Below, piece by piece: positions 25,871-34,837 of a stretch of 64,000 bases of DNA. This stretch comes from Bifidobacterium imperatoris (lineage in GTDB: Bacteria; Actinomycetota; Actinomycetes; Actinomycetales; Bifidobacteriaceae): contig NZ_NMWV01000011.1 in the NCBI RefSeq assembly GCF_002860405.1, forward strand, positions 148,524-212,523. Direction: 5' to 3'. A program made the translations under genes and the position numbers. Each line of letters starts with the position of its first letter. The stretch's first letter is position 1. The notes below the pieces were generated by a model that saw only the letters and a program-made list of their open reading frames with translations, was not told the origin of the DNA and made no database searches.

Positions 25871-26890
25871 ATGACCGAGATTTTCGAAACGCAGCCTGAG
25901 CGTACCGATTTGCCGCTAGTGGTGATGCCTTCCGTATTGGAATCAATGATTGAACCCATCAAAGAGCATTTCCCTGCGCTCAACGATGTGGCTCGCGTGC
26001 GCATGTTCGAGGAGTTCACCTCGGATGAAGCCGTGATTGCCGAACGCGTCACCGATGCTGATGCGCTTCTTGTGGGCGGTTATCATATCTCGGATGATTT
26101 GCTGCACACGCTTAGCGAGCACAGTCATATCAAGTGCATTGTTTTCTGTGGCACCGGCGTAGCCAGCTATATCAATCTTGATCTGGCGCGTGAGCTGAAA
26201 ATCCGTGTCTGCAATGCTGAGCATTACGGTGATCATGCTGTGGCTGAGCATACGTTTGCGCTCATGCTGGAGTTGGTGAGACGTACCGGACGATTGGATG
26301 CCGATGTTAAGGCTGGTAATTGGGCGTGGGCTGGTGGCGATGGTTTGCAGCTGGCCGGTCGCAAGCTTGGCATTATCGGACTTGGCGGCATTGGATCCAC
26401 GGTGGCTGGCATTGCGCGTGCGTTTGGTATGCAGGTCAGCGCCTGGAATTCACATGTGCCAGTCGAACATTTCGAACGTTCTGGCGCTAAACCGGTTGAC
26501 GATCTTAACGAGTTGATTGCGGATAGTGATATCGTTTCGGTTCACCTGCCGTTGAATAATGCCACCCGAGGCATTATCACTGCCGAAAACCTCGCGCATC
26601 TGAAACCAGGCACACTGTTCATCAACACCGCTCGTTCTGAAGTCATTGAATCCGGTGCCTTGCTCGCGCGCCTGAATAAAGGCGACATTCCAGCGGGGCT
26701 GGATGTTTTCGATCATGAGCCGCTTGCCGCTGCCGATCCCATCTGCCATGTGCCCGGCATTGTGCTCACCCCACACGTCGGATGGCGCACAGACGGTGCA
26801 TTCAGGGAGCTCACCCGTCAGATGATTCAATGCCTAACCGCTTATTTTGCTGGTGAGGATTACAACGTCGTTGTTTCCGAACGTGGATGA
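25871..26890 (+). CDS. D-isomer-specific 2-hydroxyacid dehydrogenase
   Basis: A 339-residue NAD(P)-dependent dehydrogenase. The Rossmann motif is LGIIGLGGIGSTVAGIARAFG. The catalytic set is Arg in FINTARSEVIE, Glu in FDHEPLA and His in LTPHVGWRTDGA. GDHAVAEHTFALMLELVRR is the usual helix before the nucleotide domain. The ATG at 25871 follows AAGGTGGTGGCC; the extension to 25802 lacks homology. Substrate (glycerate, phosphoglycerate, lactate or another) cannot be told. It lies 21 bases before the YigZ gene, so the two are probably cotranscribed. Confidence 0.9.
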   Translation: MTEIFETQPERTDLPLVVMPSVLESMIEPIKEHFPALNDVARVRMFEEFTSDEAVIAERVTDADALLVGGYHISDDLLHTLSEHSHIKCIVFCGTGVASYINLDLARELKIRVCNAEHYGDHAVAEHTFALMLELVRRTGRLDADVKAGNWAWAGGDGLQLAGRKLGIIGLGGIGSTVAGIARAFGMQVSAWNSHVPVEHFERSGAKPVDDLNELIADSDIVSVHLPLNNATRGIITAENLAHLKPGTLFINTARSEVIESGALLARLNKGDIPAGLDVFDHEPLAAADPICHVPGIVLTPHVGWRTDGAFRELTRQMIQCLTAYFAGEDYNVVVSERG

Positions 26891-26911
26891 TCGCGCGAGA
26901 CGATAACGCTT

Positions 26912-27556
26912 ATGCAGACGATTCTGAACACTCCTGAAGCTCCCGCGCATGATGCGCTGGTCGAGAAGAAAAGCGAATTCATCGGCGATGCCGCGCATGT
27001 ATCCTCGCTCGAGGAAGCCGTCGCTTTTGTCAACACCATTCGCGAGCAGCATCCCAAGGCTCGCCATGTGGCGTATGCCGCTATCTGCGGAGGTGCGGAC
27101 GGCAGATTATCCGAACGCATGAGTGACGATGGTGAACCGTCCGGTACCGCAGGCAAGCCGATTCTCGATGTGCTCAAACAATCCGGTACCACCGACTGTG
27201 TGGTGGCGGTAACCCGTTATTTCGGCGGTATTCTGCTTGGTTCAGGCGGTTTGGTTCGTGCGTATTCATCTGCCGCATCATTGGCGATGAAAGCGGCGCA
27301 AGTGGCGCATATTATGACCGCGCAGCGTTATCGAGTTCGCTTGGAATATCCGCAGCTTGCCAGATTCCAACAGTTGTTGGCTCAAGTCGATGGCAGTCAG
27401 GAAGACGAAAAGTACACGATGAATGTAGAACTGACTGCAGTTGTGCCGCTCGAATCCACTGCCCGATTTGAAGACCGTGTGCGGGAAGCATTCAATGCCG
27501 CAGTGGTACCTGATCTTTTGGATCGCATCAACATCCCCGTACCTGTACAAGCCTGA
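26912..27556 (+). CDS. YigZ/IMPACT-family protein
   Basis: A 214-residue UPF0029/IMPACT protein. KKSEFIGDAAHVSSLEEAVA, ARHVAYAAICGGADGRLSER, MSDDGEPSGTAGKPILDVL and VVAVTRYFGGILLGSGGLVR are the family blocks, and a C-terminal DUF1949-like ferredoxin-fold domain follows. The biochemical role is unsettled; eukaryotic IMPACT acts on translation control. It sits between the dehydrogenase and the repeat protein gene with short gaps, suggesting an operon. Confidence 0.93.
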   Translation: MQTILNTPEAPAHDALVEKKSEFIGDAAHVSSLEEAVAFVNTIREQHPKARHVAYAAICGGADGRLSERMSDDGEPSGTAGKPILDVLKQSGTTDCVVAVTRYFGGILLGSGGLVRAYSSAASLAMKAAQVAHIMTAQRYRVRLEYPQLARFQQLLAQVDGSQEDEKYTMNVELTAVVPLESTARFEDRVREAFNAAVVPDLLDRINIPVPVQA

Positions 27557-27577
27557 GTATTACTAAGCTGGAGAACT

Positions 27578-28222
27578 ATGACTGACCAGAATGAGAACGA
27601 ACAGCAGCCTGCAGATGATGCCTCTACGGCAGAGGCTAAGACCTTCGAGCCATTGACCGTTGCGTATGAGCGTCTGCGTCATTCCACCGACTCTGCTGAA
27701 CTTTCCGAATTCGCCCGTCGCCCTCTGCCGGATCGATCCAATCAGGCCGCATTCTCTCGTGCGACCGCACTGCTTGAAGCAGTGGCAGGCAACCGCCACA
27801 CCCCTGTGGAAGACCGTGTCTTTCTCGCCACCACCATGCCGTTCCCGAATGTGCTAGTCAAACTTTCCGAAGATCCTGAGGCTTCGGTACGTCAGGCTGT
27901 GGCCTCCAACGAAGATGATAAGAACTGGCTGGTAGGGCGTTTGACCAAGGACCCGGTACCTGCGGTACGGGACCATGCATTGCGCAACAAGCGCACGAGT
28001 TGGAAAATGCGACTCGAAGGTGCTCAGGATCCAAATGCCGATGCCGAGACTCTTGATTATCTCGGTGCACTGGGTATCGAACTTGAGGAAGGCGCTCCGG
28101 CCGTCCTTGCGTCAATGGTTCGTCGAGCAGTGGCATTGAACCCAAATACTTCTGCGGACATGTTGAAGAAATTGGCCAACGACCCCTCTCAAGAGGTTCG
28201 TAATGCCATTGCAGAGCGGTAA
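27578..28222 (+). CDS. Leucine-rich-repeat-variant / HEAT-like repeat protein
   Basis: A 214-residue protein with an N-terminal acidic, Gln-rich stretch and a helical repeat region. Repeats of the form P-x2-L-x2-L-x2-D-P-x2-x-VR-x-A-V-A-x-N are seen at about 90-110 (NVLVKLSEDPEASVRQAVAS), 118-132 (VGRLTKDPVPAVRDH) and the C-terminus (LKKLANDPSQEVRNAIAER), as in LRV and HEAT-like repeats. No iron-sulfur cysteines are present. It is probably a protein-binding scaffold. ATG 27578 is preceded by GGAGAACT. Confidence 0.72.
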   Translation: MTDQNENEQQPADDASTAEAKTFEPLTVAYERLRHSTDSAELSEFARRPLPDRSNQAAFSRATALLEAVAGNRHTPVEDRVFLATTMPFPNVLVKLSEDPEASVRQAVASNEDDKNWLVGRLTKDPVPAVRDHALRNKRTSWKMRLEGAQDPNADAETLDYLGALGIELEEGAPAVLASMVRRAVALNPNTSADMLKKLANDPSQEVRNAIAER

Positions 28223-28315
28223 ATCATGCAAATCAATTGAATAACAGGGAAATTTCGTCTCATTGACCCATTTGCATTACAGTGTGGCGCGCGTAAAGGG
28301 CGTTAGACTGGGGCT

Positions 28316-30481
28316 ATGAGTGAGAACACCGAGAATGAAGAGCGGCTGGCACGCCCGCTGATTCGTCTGGCCAAATTGGTCGGCATCGGAACCAGTTACG
28401 TGGGCATGAGCCATGATTATCATGAAATCGACGATGAAGTCCTGATTGAAATACTAGCCGCTCTGGGCATTGAGGCCCGAGATGAAGATAGTCAAGATGC
28501 TGCCATCAGGCGCATCCTGAAAGAACGTTATTCCAGACTGGTAGCCCCCACGGTGCTGCATACCGCAGGCGTGGAAGACCAGGTGCTGGTGAACACTGGA
28601 ATTCTGGAGACTCCTAGTGCCACCATCACATTGGAAAATGGCGAAACTTATACCGGCACCGTGGGTGTTGGTCCAGGTGATGGTTCACAGGCTTTTGATC
28701 TTGGTGACCGTTTCGTTTCTACGGCGGCGCTGATTATTCCTGCCGATGTGCCGGTCGGATACCATAAGCTGCACGTTACGGTTGGAAACCGCACGCAGGA
28801 TGCCACGCTGATCAGTGCACCCAGCAAGGTGGATCTCATCGATCCTATGAAGAACGGCAGCTTGTGGGGCTGGATGGCTCAGCTGTATTCGATTCGCTCC
28901 TCCGGTTCTTGGGGCGTGGGCGATTACGAAGATTTGAAGGCCATGCTGGTCGATGCCAAGAAGAAGACCGGTGCCGACTTTATTCTCATTAACCCGGTCC
29001 ATGCGGCCGAACCGGTTTCTCCGCTCACTCCATCCCCCTATTTGCCAGTAAGCCGCAGACTGGTGAACTTTACGTACATCCGTCCGGAGTCAGTGCCGGA
29101 ATATGCGTCGCTGCCGGCTGAGGCCAAGCAGCAGGTGGATGCGTTGCATGCTGATGTGGAACCACTGAACGGTGATTCCCAGCTCATCGATCGTGATGCG
29201 ATGTGGCGTAGCAAGATGCATGCCCTGTGGATTATCTTCAAAGCTGGTCGTACCGCTGAACGTCAAGCCGCTTTTGACGAGTTCAAGGCCAACAGTGGTT
29301 CCGATTTGGAAGCATATGCCACCTGGTGCCTGTGCTATGACAAGTGGGGCGCTCCTACCGATGACAAGAATGGCTGGGAGCAGGCGCTGAATCGTGATTC
29401 TCAGGAGATTGCCAACCTGAAGAATCAGTTCCCGGACACTCTGGACTTCTACCGTTGGCTGGAATGGAATGCCGCGGAACAGTTGGCCGCCGCCCAGCAA
29501 GCCGCCAAGGATGCTGGTATGCATATCGGCATCATGTCTGATATGGCGGTTGGCGTTCACCCATATGGTGCCGATGTGTGGTGGAATCCAGAGCGTTTTG
29601 CCAAGGGAGCCACGGTCGGTGCGCCGCCGGATATGTTCAACCAGCAGGGCCAGAATTGGAGTCAGCCGCCGCTGAGCCCGCTTGATCTTGAAGCCACCGG
29701 ATATCAGACCTACCGCAATATGGTGCACGATATGTTCGCCCGTGCAGGTGCTGTGCGTATCGACCATATTTTGGGTCTGTTCCGTCTGTGGTGGATTCCG
29801 GAAGGTCATTCCGCAATGGATGGTGCCTACGTGTACTACAACTCGAACATTATGCTTGGCATTCTGGCGATTGAGGCCTCCCGTGCCAATGGTGTGGTGG
29901 TCGGCGAAGATTTGGGCGTGGTGCCTGAATATGTTGCTGATTCGCTCGCTGGGCACGGTATTCTTGGCTGCGCTGTGGAATGGTTCGAACAATACGATGG
30001 TGTGTTCCGCAAGCCGTCCGAGTACCGTCCGTACGCTTTGGCTTCGGTGAACACTCATGATTTGCCGCCGGCTGCAGGCTACCTCGAATACGAGCATGTG
30101 AAGATTCGCGAACGTCTGGGTCTGCTGACCGGTCCGGCTGAAGAGTTTGAGGCTTCGGCCAGGGCTGAGCAGGATTCCATGATTGCCATGCTGGTTGATC
30201 AGGGTTATCTTGACCCTGCATATGCTGAAGACCGTGAAGCTCACGAGGCGCAGATCGTGGACGCACTGTACCGCGCACTGAAGGGTGCACCGTGCAAGTT
30301 GTTCGCCGCTTCCATCACGGATGCCGTGGGGGAGAAGCGCGCACAGAATCAGCCTGGTACGAACAATGAGTACCCGAACTGGCGTATCCCGTTGGCGGAT
30401 GCCAAGGGCAATGTGGTGCCGCTTGAGTCCATCTTTGACACCCCAGGAGCCCAACGTTTCGCCCAGATCTTCAATAGCTGA
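28316..30481 (+). CDS. malQ: 4-alpha-glucanotransferase (amylomaltase)
   Basis: A 721-residue GH77 enzyme that transfers alpha-1,4-glucan segments, with roles in maltodextrin and glycogen metabolism. An N-terminal ~150-residue domain, present in the long (E. coli-like) MalQ forms, precedes the barrel. Catalytic features: nucleophile Asp in VRIDHILGLFRLWWIPEG, acid/base Glu in VVGEDLGVVPEYV, and the transition-state Asp in VNTHDLPPAAGY. Substrate-loop DVWWNPERFAKGATVGAPPD is intact. ATG 28316 follows GACTGGGGCT, a weak site. It ends at a strong terminator. Confidence 0.96.
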   Translation: MSENTENEERLARPLIRLAKLVGIGTSYVGMSHDYHEIDDEVLIEILAALGIEARDEDSQDAAIRRILKERYSRLVAPTVLHTAGVEDQVLVNTGILETPSATITLENGETYTGTVGVGPGDGSQAFDLGDRFVSTAALIIPADVPVGYHKLHVTVGNRTQDATLISAPSKVDLIDPMKNGSLWGWMAQLYSIRSSGSWGVGDYEDLKAMLVDAKKKTGADFILINPVHAAEPVSPLTPSPYLPVSRRLVNFTYIRPESVPEYASLPAEAKQQVDALHADVEPLNGDSQLIDRDAMWRSKMHALWIIFKAGRTAERQAAFDEFKANSGSDLEAYATWCLCYDKWGAPTDDKNGWEQALNRDSQEIANLKNQFPDTLDFYRWLEWNAAEQLAAAQQAAKDAGMHIGIMSDMAVGVHPYGADVWWNPERFAKGATVGAPPDMFNQQGQNWSQPPLSPLDLEATGYQTYRNMVHDMFARAGAVRIDHILGLFRLWWIPEGHSAMDGAYVYYNSNIMLGILAIEASRANGVVVGEDLGVVPEYVADSLAGHGILGCAVEWFEQYDGVFRKPSEYRPYALASVNTHDLPPAAGYLEYEHVKIRERLGLLTGPAEEFEASARAEQDSMIAMLVDQGYLDPAYAEDREAHEAQIVDALYRALKGAPCKLFAASITDAVGEKRAQNQPGTNNEYPNWRIPLADAKGNVVPLESIFDTPGAQRFAQIFNS

Positions 30482-30510
30482 TTTGTAATACTCTGGGTAT
30501 TCGTCTCATT

Positions 30511-30552
30511 GCCGGCGCTGATTGCATTCCAATCACAGCGCCGGCATTTTTT
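30511..30552 (+). terminator. Terminator after malQ
   Basis: GCCGGCGCTG...CAGCGCCGGC stem (30511-30545) with an inner ATT/AAT pairing and a following ATTTTTT run. Confidence 0.93.
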
Positions 30553-30571
30553 GACCGTTTCTAACCGTTCT

Positions 30572-30677
30572 GACTGTAGGTTTTTGAACACCGACTGTAG
30601 GAATATGAACACCGACTGTAGGTTTTTGAACGAAAAACGTTGGAAATCCTACAGTCAGTATTCAAAAACCTACAGTC
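30572..30677 (+). repeat. Five-copy 21-bp repeat array, three direct and two inverted
   Basis: Copies of GACTGTAGG[T/A]TT[T/A]TGAAC start at 30572, 30593 and 30614 on the plus strand (exact 21-base steps). On the minus strand they start at 30677 and 30656 (again 21 bases apart). Copy 3 and the outer inverted copy form a 17-bp perfect inverted repeat. The array fills most of the space between the malQ terminator and the rplM promoter region. The remaining bases to 30750 show nothing else. Confidence 0.9.
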
Positions 30678-30753
30678 AAGGTTTATGGATGGCGCGGAAT
30701 CGGCGCGCATAGGTGCGTATTGCGGCCGGCGTGTGAAATGTCAGTAGTGGCGA

Positions 30754-30930
30754 TATACTAGTGGATTGTTGTGTTTCCCTAAGGGGTCCTTCAAAGCGCT
30801 ATCCCACTCGCCATCGAGGACTTTCAGGGAGCCCACGGATAATGAGGTTCAACGCTTTTTGGATGCGGTCCTAACCAAACCACGCCAAGCAGCCGAGACC
30901 CGGAACACAATATATAGAAAAGGTACTCCA
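30754..30930 (+). promoter_or_regulatory. Probable rplM promoter -10 and structured leader
   Basis: TATACT at 30754-30759 is a good -10 hexamer with only a weak -35. The leader that would follow has ends that pair: TTGTGTTTCC (30769-30778) with GGAACACAA (30902-30910), nine pairs with one bulge, enclosing about 120 bases. Ribosomal protein leaders often fold to allow feedback; this one is inferred. Confidence 0.35.
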
Positions 30931-31380
30931 GTGAAAACTTTCACTCCGAAGCCAGCTGATCTGACTCACGACTGGTACATCGTCGACGCCACCGACGTGG
31001 TGCTGGGCCGTCTTGCCTCCCAGGTTGCAACCCTGCTGCGCGGCAAGAACAAGCCGACCTACGCTCCGCACGCTGATCTCGGCGATTACGTCATCGTCAT
31101 CAACGCCGACAAGATCGCTCTCACCGGCAACAAGATGGGCAAGGAACTTTACTCTCACTCCGGTCGTCCCGGCGGTCTGCGTCGTGACTCCTACGCCGAG
31201 CTGCTTGAGAACAACCCTGAGCGCATCATCAAGGCCGCTGTCAAGGGCATGCTGCCGAAGAACCGTCTGGCAAAGGTGCAGCTTGATCGTCTCCGCGTCT
31301 TCCGCGGTGCCGAGCATCCGCACACCCCGCAGCAGCCGAAGACCTTCGAGATCGCTCAGATCTCGCAGCAGGCCAAGTGA
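30931..31380 (+). CDS. rplM: 50S ribosomal protein L13
   Basis: A 149-residue L13, an early assembly protein of the large subunit. [49 protein letters not shown] and [20 protein letters not shown] are diagnostic. The start is GTG 30931 with AAAGG about 8 bases upstream; the frame is open to 30766 but the extension is the untranslated leader. First gene of the rplM-rpsI operon. Confidence 0.97.
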   Translation: MKTFTPKPADLTHDWYIVDATDVVLGRLASQVATLLRGKNKPTYAPHADLGDYVIVINADKIALTGNKMGKELYSHSGRPGGLRRDSYAELLENNPERIIKAAVKGMLPKNRLAKVQLDRLRVFRGAEHPHTPQQPKTFEIAQISQQAK

Positions 31381-31402
31381 AACCTGAGAGGAGATAGATA
31401 TC

Positions 31403-31894
31403 ATGGCTGAAAACACCAACGACTCCCAGGTTGTCGAGACCGAAGAGGAGCTCACCAACTACACCACCGAGACCAACGCTGGCGCTGGCACCGGCACTTC
31501 CGCTATCGAGCCGGGCTACGGCACCGGTCGTCGTAAGGAAGCTGTCGCCCGTGTCCGTCTGGTTCCGGGCACTGGCAAGTGGACCATCAACGGCCGCACC
31601 CTGGAGGAGTACTTCCCCTCCAAGCTGCTGCAGCGTGAGGTCAACTCCCCGATCGTTCTGCTCAAGCTCGAAGGCAAGTTCGACGCTATCGTCCTCGTTG
31701 ACGGTGGCGGCACCACCGGCCAGGCCGGCGCTATCCGCCTCGGCGTTGCCCGCGCTCTGAACGCCATCGATCGTGATGCTAACCGCGCTACCTTGAAGAA
31801 GGCTGGCTTCCTGACTCGCGACTCTCGTGTCGTCGAGCGCAAGAAGGCTGGTCTGCACAAGGCACGTCGCGCACCGCAGTTCTCCAAGCGTTAA
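31403..31894 (+). CDS. rpsI: 30S ribosomal protein S9 with N-terminal extension
   Basis: A 163-residue S9. The conserved part begins near residue 43 ([20 protein letters not shown]) and ends with the basic tail [17 protein letters not shown] that reaches the P site. An acidic Thr/Glu-rich N-terminal extension of about 40 residues is typical of actinobacteria. GAGAGGAGATAGATATC precedes the ATG. Cotranscribed with rplM, 22 bases apart. Confidence 0.97.
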   Translation: MAENTNDSQVVETEEELTNYTTETNAGAGTGTSAIEPGYGTGRRKEAVARVRLVPGTGKWTINGRTLEEYFPSKLLQREVNSPIVLLKLEGKFDAIVLVDGGGTTGQAGAIRLGVARALNAIDRDANRATLKKAGFLTRDSRVVERKKAGLHKARRAPQFSKR

Positions 31895-31922
31895 TTTCGC
31901 TACGAACTGTTTCTACCGAGCA

Positions 31923-31960
31923 CAAAGAACCCCTCGTGGATTACCGCGAGGGGTTCTTTG
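31923..31960. terminator. Bidirectional terminator between rpsI and glgX
   Basis: CAAAGAACCCCTCG (31923-31936) pairs with CGAGGGGTTCTTTG (31947-31960). The arms supply TTCTTTG on either strand, and the hairpin lies between convergent genes. Confidence 0.88.
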
Positions 31961-32030
31961 TATATGTTGTGTATGCTGAAAACTCTCGATGTGCGCGGCA
32001 TATACAAACAGTACGCCGCACACATCGAGG

Positions 32031-34721
32031 TCAGTTCTGAACCTGCTTCATAAGAGTGATGCTCAATGACGGCATCGTCCACACATTGGAGCCATCAGAA
32101 CTATCGGTTGCGGCCACAGGCTTGTCATTGTTGACAATCTCTGCAGAAGAACGTCCAACGGCATTAAGCGCCTCAGTTACACGCAGCAGCTGCTCAGTTT
32201 CCAGCAACTTTTGGTCTTGGTCTTGCGAAGCGTCCTTCTTGGCAGCAGCAGTGCCGGTTTTCTTGGTCACTGGGAATTCTGCAGTCTGTGTGGATTCCTC
32301 GTCGCTTGTTCGAGTAGTATGCGACTGCACGGATCGCGGCTGGCTGCTTGGAACGGTAGCCTCGTCATTGTTGCCCTGCGCGGTGGCGGCAGCCTTTGCC
32401 CTCGCTTCTTCGGCCAAGCGTCGCACGGTCTCATCGGCGTTCTGCACATGCTGCATCCAGACACTGATATCCTCGACGTCATGGTCGGCAATAATATGGC
32501 CATTTTGACCTGGCCACAGGCCATTGACCTCAGCCGAGCACCACTTGGGAATCCATGTGCTGTCGCTGGGCAAATGGAAGTCACGATTCTCGGCCACGCC
32601 GTTCACCACAATGCATACGTCCACTTCTGTGTTGGAAAGCAGACGCATTGTGAAGCTGCGGATACCAAGATCGAACCAATCACGTTCAACAGGCGAGGAG
32701 CCATCGGGAAGGAACCATTTCACACGGCTGGAAGGCTTGAGCAAGCCAAGCTGAGTGAGTCGGGTGAAGAAGTCCTCATGATGGTACAAATCCAACGATT
32801 TACGAAGCGATACCAGATGGGAAACCGTCTCCAAACGCCGCATTTCACGGGTCTTTTGCGGCGAATACAGCCAATCCCAGTTCAACCAGGTCAGCTCATT
32901 GTCTTGGCAGTAAGCATTATTGTTGCCGTCCTGGGTATTACGGAATTCGTCGCCTGCAAGCATCATTGGGGTACCCAGCGAGAGCAGCAGCATGCCAGTG
33001 AGGTTCATGGCGGCCTGCTCGCGTGCGGCAATGATTTCAGGCTCGGTCGTTACGCCTTCCACGCCAAAGTTGGCAGAATGGTTATTGGAGGAACCATCAT
33101 TGTTATGTTCGCCGTTGGCCTCATTGTGCTTGGAGCGATATCGCGTCAAATCAGTCAGTGTGAAGCCGTCGTGGCAGGACACAAAGTTGATGGATGCCGT
33201 AGCGCCGCGTCCCGGATCAGTAGCATAGAGGTCAGCCGAACCGCACAGACGCGTGGCCATCTCCTGCAGACTGGTACGGCCGTAATCCATGCTGCCGTCA
33301 ACATCTTCGAGCCAGAAGGTGCGGGCTGTATCACGGAAGCGGTCGTTCCATTCAGCGAACGGGATGCCGAACTGGCCGGTACGCCAGCCAAGGTTGCCCA
33401 AATCCCAGGGCTCCATAATGAGCTTCAAATTACCGAGCAACAGATCGGAACGCAGTGCGTAGAGGAACGGATGATGCTGTGTGAACTCGCCGTTCAGTCG
33501 GGCCAAAGTAACGCCCAAATCGAAACGGAATCCATCAATGCCAATGCGCTTGGCCCAATAGCGGAGCGAATCTACAGCAAACGTCACCACATGGGTGTTG
33601 GTGAAGTCGAATGTATTGCCACAGCCGGTAGTATCTTCCAAACGCCCGGCGTTGGACTTCTGATGGCGGTAGTAGGCCAAATCATCCAGACCACGCCAGC
33701 ACACGGTCGGGCCTTCCACGCCGCCTTCACAGGTGTGGTTGTACACCACATCCATAATCACCTCAAAGCCGGCTTCATGCAGTGCACGCACCATGTCGAT
33801 GACTTCCTGGCGTACAGCTGTGGCACCCTTTTCTTGCGCGGCTTTAGTGGCGTAAGTCGGTTCGGGGGAGAAGTAGCTTAAGGTTGAGTAGCCCCAATAG
33901 TTCTTGCGGCCGTGCTCCTGAAGGAAGAGCTCATCCTGCTTAGCTTGGATTGGCAGCAGCTCGATGGAGGTAACTCCCAAGTTCTGCAAGTAAGCCAATG
34001 TGATGGGATGCGCAAGGCCCGCATAGGTGCCACGAAGTTCCTCGGGCAGCCACGGCGCATTGGCGGTGAAGCCTTTGACATGCATCTCGTAAATCACGGT
34101 TTTACGCCACGGCACATGCGGATGATCCGGGTCGCCTTCGTGCTTATGCACATCGCGGTCATCAATGGCCACAGACACCGGCACGTGACCCAGTGAATCG
34201 ATGGTGCTCATCGCACCATACGCTGAGCCGATAACCTTTCGATCCTGCACCGCGCATTGATAGGAGAAGGCGGCAGGATCAAGATTCATGGAGCCTTCAA
34301 TACCCTTGCCATAAGGGTCAAGCAGGAACTTGTATGGATTGAAGCGCACACCGTGCTTCGGGTCCCATGCGCCGTCCACGCGGTAGCCGTATTGCATGCC
34401 ATCCCACGCCTTGGGCAGATGCACATACCACAGGCCGTAATTGGGGCCGGTCATGCGGAACAAAGTCTCGCGTAAATACAAATGTTCCAGAATGCGTGTG
34501 CAGACCGGAAACTCATGGATTTGCTGAATAAACGACGTATTCGGATCTGAAAACAGGCGAATGGCGTCTTGGAAGAACGCGCTGGGCTTATCGATTGGCT
34601 CAAGCACGCAGAGCCATACCTGATCGGCGGTTTCTGAACGGACCACGACGTCCGCTCCACCGTCATCGGTGAAGTACAAACCTGGGCGGGTGGCATAACG
34701 ATGCAACGGTGGATTTCTCAT
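32031..34721 (-). CDS. glgX: Glycogen debranching enzyme GlgX (GH13 isoamylase type) with C-terminal insertion
   Basis: An 896-residue GH13 debranching enzyme hydrolysing alpha-1,6 branches of glycogen or limit dextrins. An N-terminal CBM48-like domain precedes the barrel. Conserved regions are VIMDVVYNHTCEGG, IDGFRFDLGVTL (nucleophile Asp), LIMEPWDLGNLGW (acid/base Glu) and NFVSCHDGFTLTDL (third acid). NDRFRDTARTFW is GlgX-like. The C-terminal beta domain is interrupted by about 120 low-complexity residues before a final strand WTMPSLSITLMKQ. I set the start at ATG 34721; the frame is open to 34745. It converges with rpsI. Confidence 0.94.
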   Translation of the reverse strand: MRNPPLHRYATRPGLYFTDDGGADVVVRSETADQVWLCVLEPIDKPSAFFQDAIRLFSDPNTSFIQQIHEFPVCTRILEHLYLRETLFRMTGPNYGLWYVHLPKAWDGMQYGYRVDGAWDPKHGVRFNPYKFLLDPYGKGIEGSMNLDPAAFSYQCAVQDRKVIGSAYGAMSTIDSLGHVPVSVAIDDRDVHKHEGDPDHPHVPWRKTVIYEMHVKGFTANAPWLPEELRGTYAGLAHPITLAYLQNLGVTSIELLPIQAKQDELFLQEHGRKNYWGYSTLSYFSPEPTYATKAAQEKGATAVRQEVIDMVRALHEAGFEVIMDVVYNHTCEGGVEGPTVCWRGLDDLAYYRHQKSNAGRLEDTTGCGNTFDFTNTHVVTFAVDSLRYWAKRIGIDGFRFDLGVTLARLNGEFTQHHPFLYALRSDLLLGNLKLIMEPWDLGNLGWRTGQFGIPFAEWNDRFRDTARTFWLEDVDGSMDYGRTSLQEMATRLCGSADLYATDPGRGATASINFVSCHDGFTLTDLTRYRSKHNEANGEHNNDGSSNNHSANFGVEGVTTEPEIIAAREQAAMNLTGMLLLSLGTPMMLAGDEFRNTQDGNNNAYCQDNELTWLNWDWLYSPQKTREMRRLETVSHLVSLRKSLDLYHHEDFFTRLTQLGLLKPSSRVKWFLPDGSSPVERDWFDLGIRSFTMRLLSNTEVDVCIVVNGVAENRDFHLPSDSTWIPKWCSAEVNGLWPGQNGHIIADHDVEDISVWMQHVQNADETVRRLAEEARAKAAATAQGNNDEATVPSSQPRSVQSHTTRTSDEESTQTAEFPVTKKTGTAAAKKDASQDQDQKLLETEQLLRVTEALNAVGRSSAEIVNNDKPVAATDSSDGSNVWTMPSLSITLMKQVQN

Positions 34722-34837
34722 ACACCCATTGTAGGCGTGGGCCAAGGCGTACGGTCGATTGAGCTGTTATGGTCATATGTTGTCGTATTCTTGAGTATGC
34801 CTGAGTATGCCGCAGTTCATGTTCAAAGGAGAGCACT

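Noticed and set aside
29090..30454. A 454-residue minus-strand frame opposite malQ.
   Set aside because: MalQ catalytic residues are on the plus strand; the shadow has no motifs.
30572..30677. Considered as a small CRISPR array.
   Set aside because: The repeat units are contiguous, about 21 bases, with no unique spacers, and change orientation; no cas genes are present in the window.
30766..30930. Extending rplM upstream to an in-frame start at 30766.
   Set aside because: L13 homologues begin at MKTFTPK and a ribosome binding site precedes GTG 30931; the upstream part looks like a structured leader.
32211..33881. A 556-residue plus-strand frame opposite glgX.
   Set aside because: GlgX on the minus strand has all catalytic motifs; the plus frame has none.
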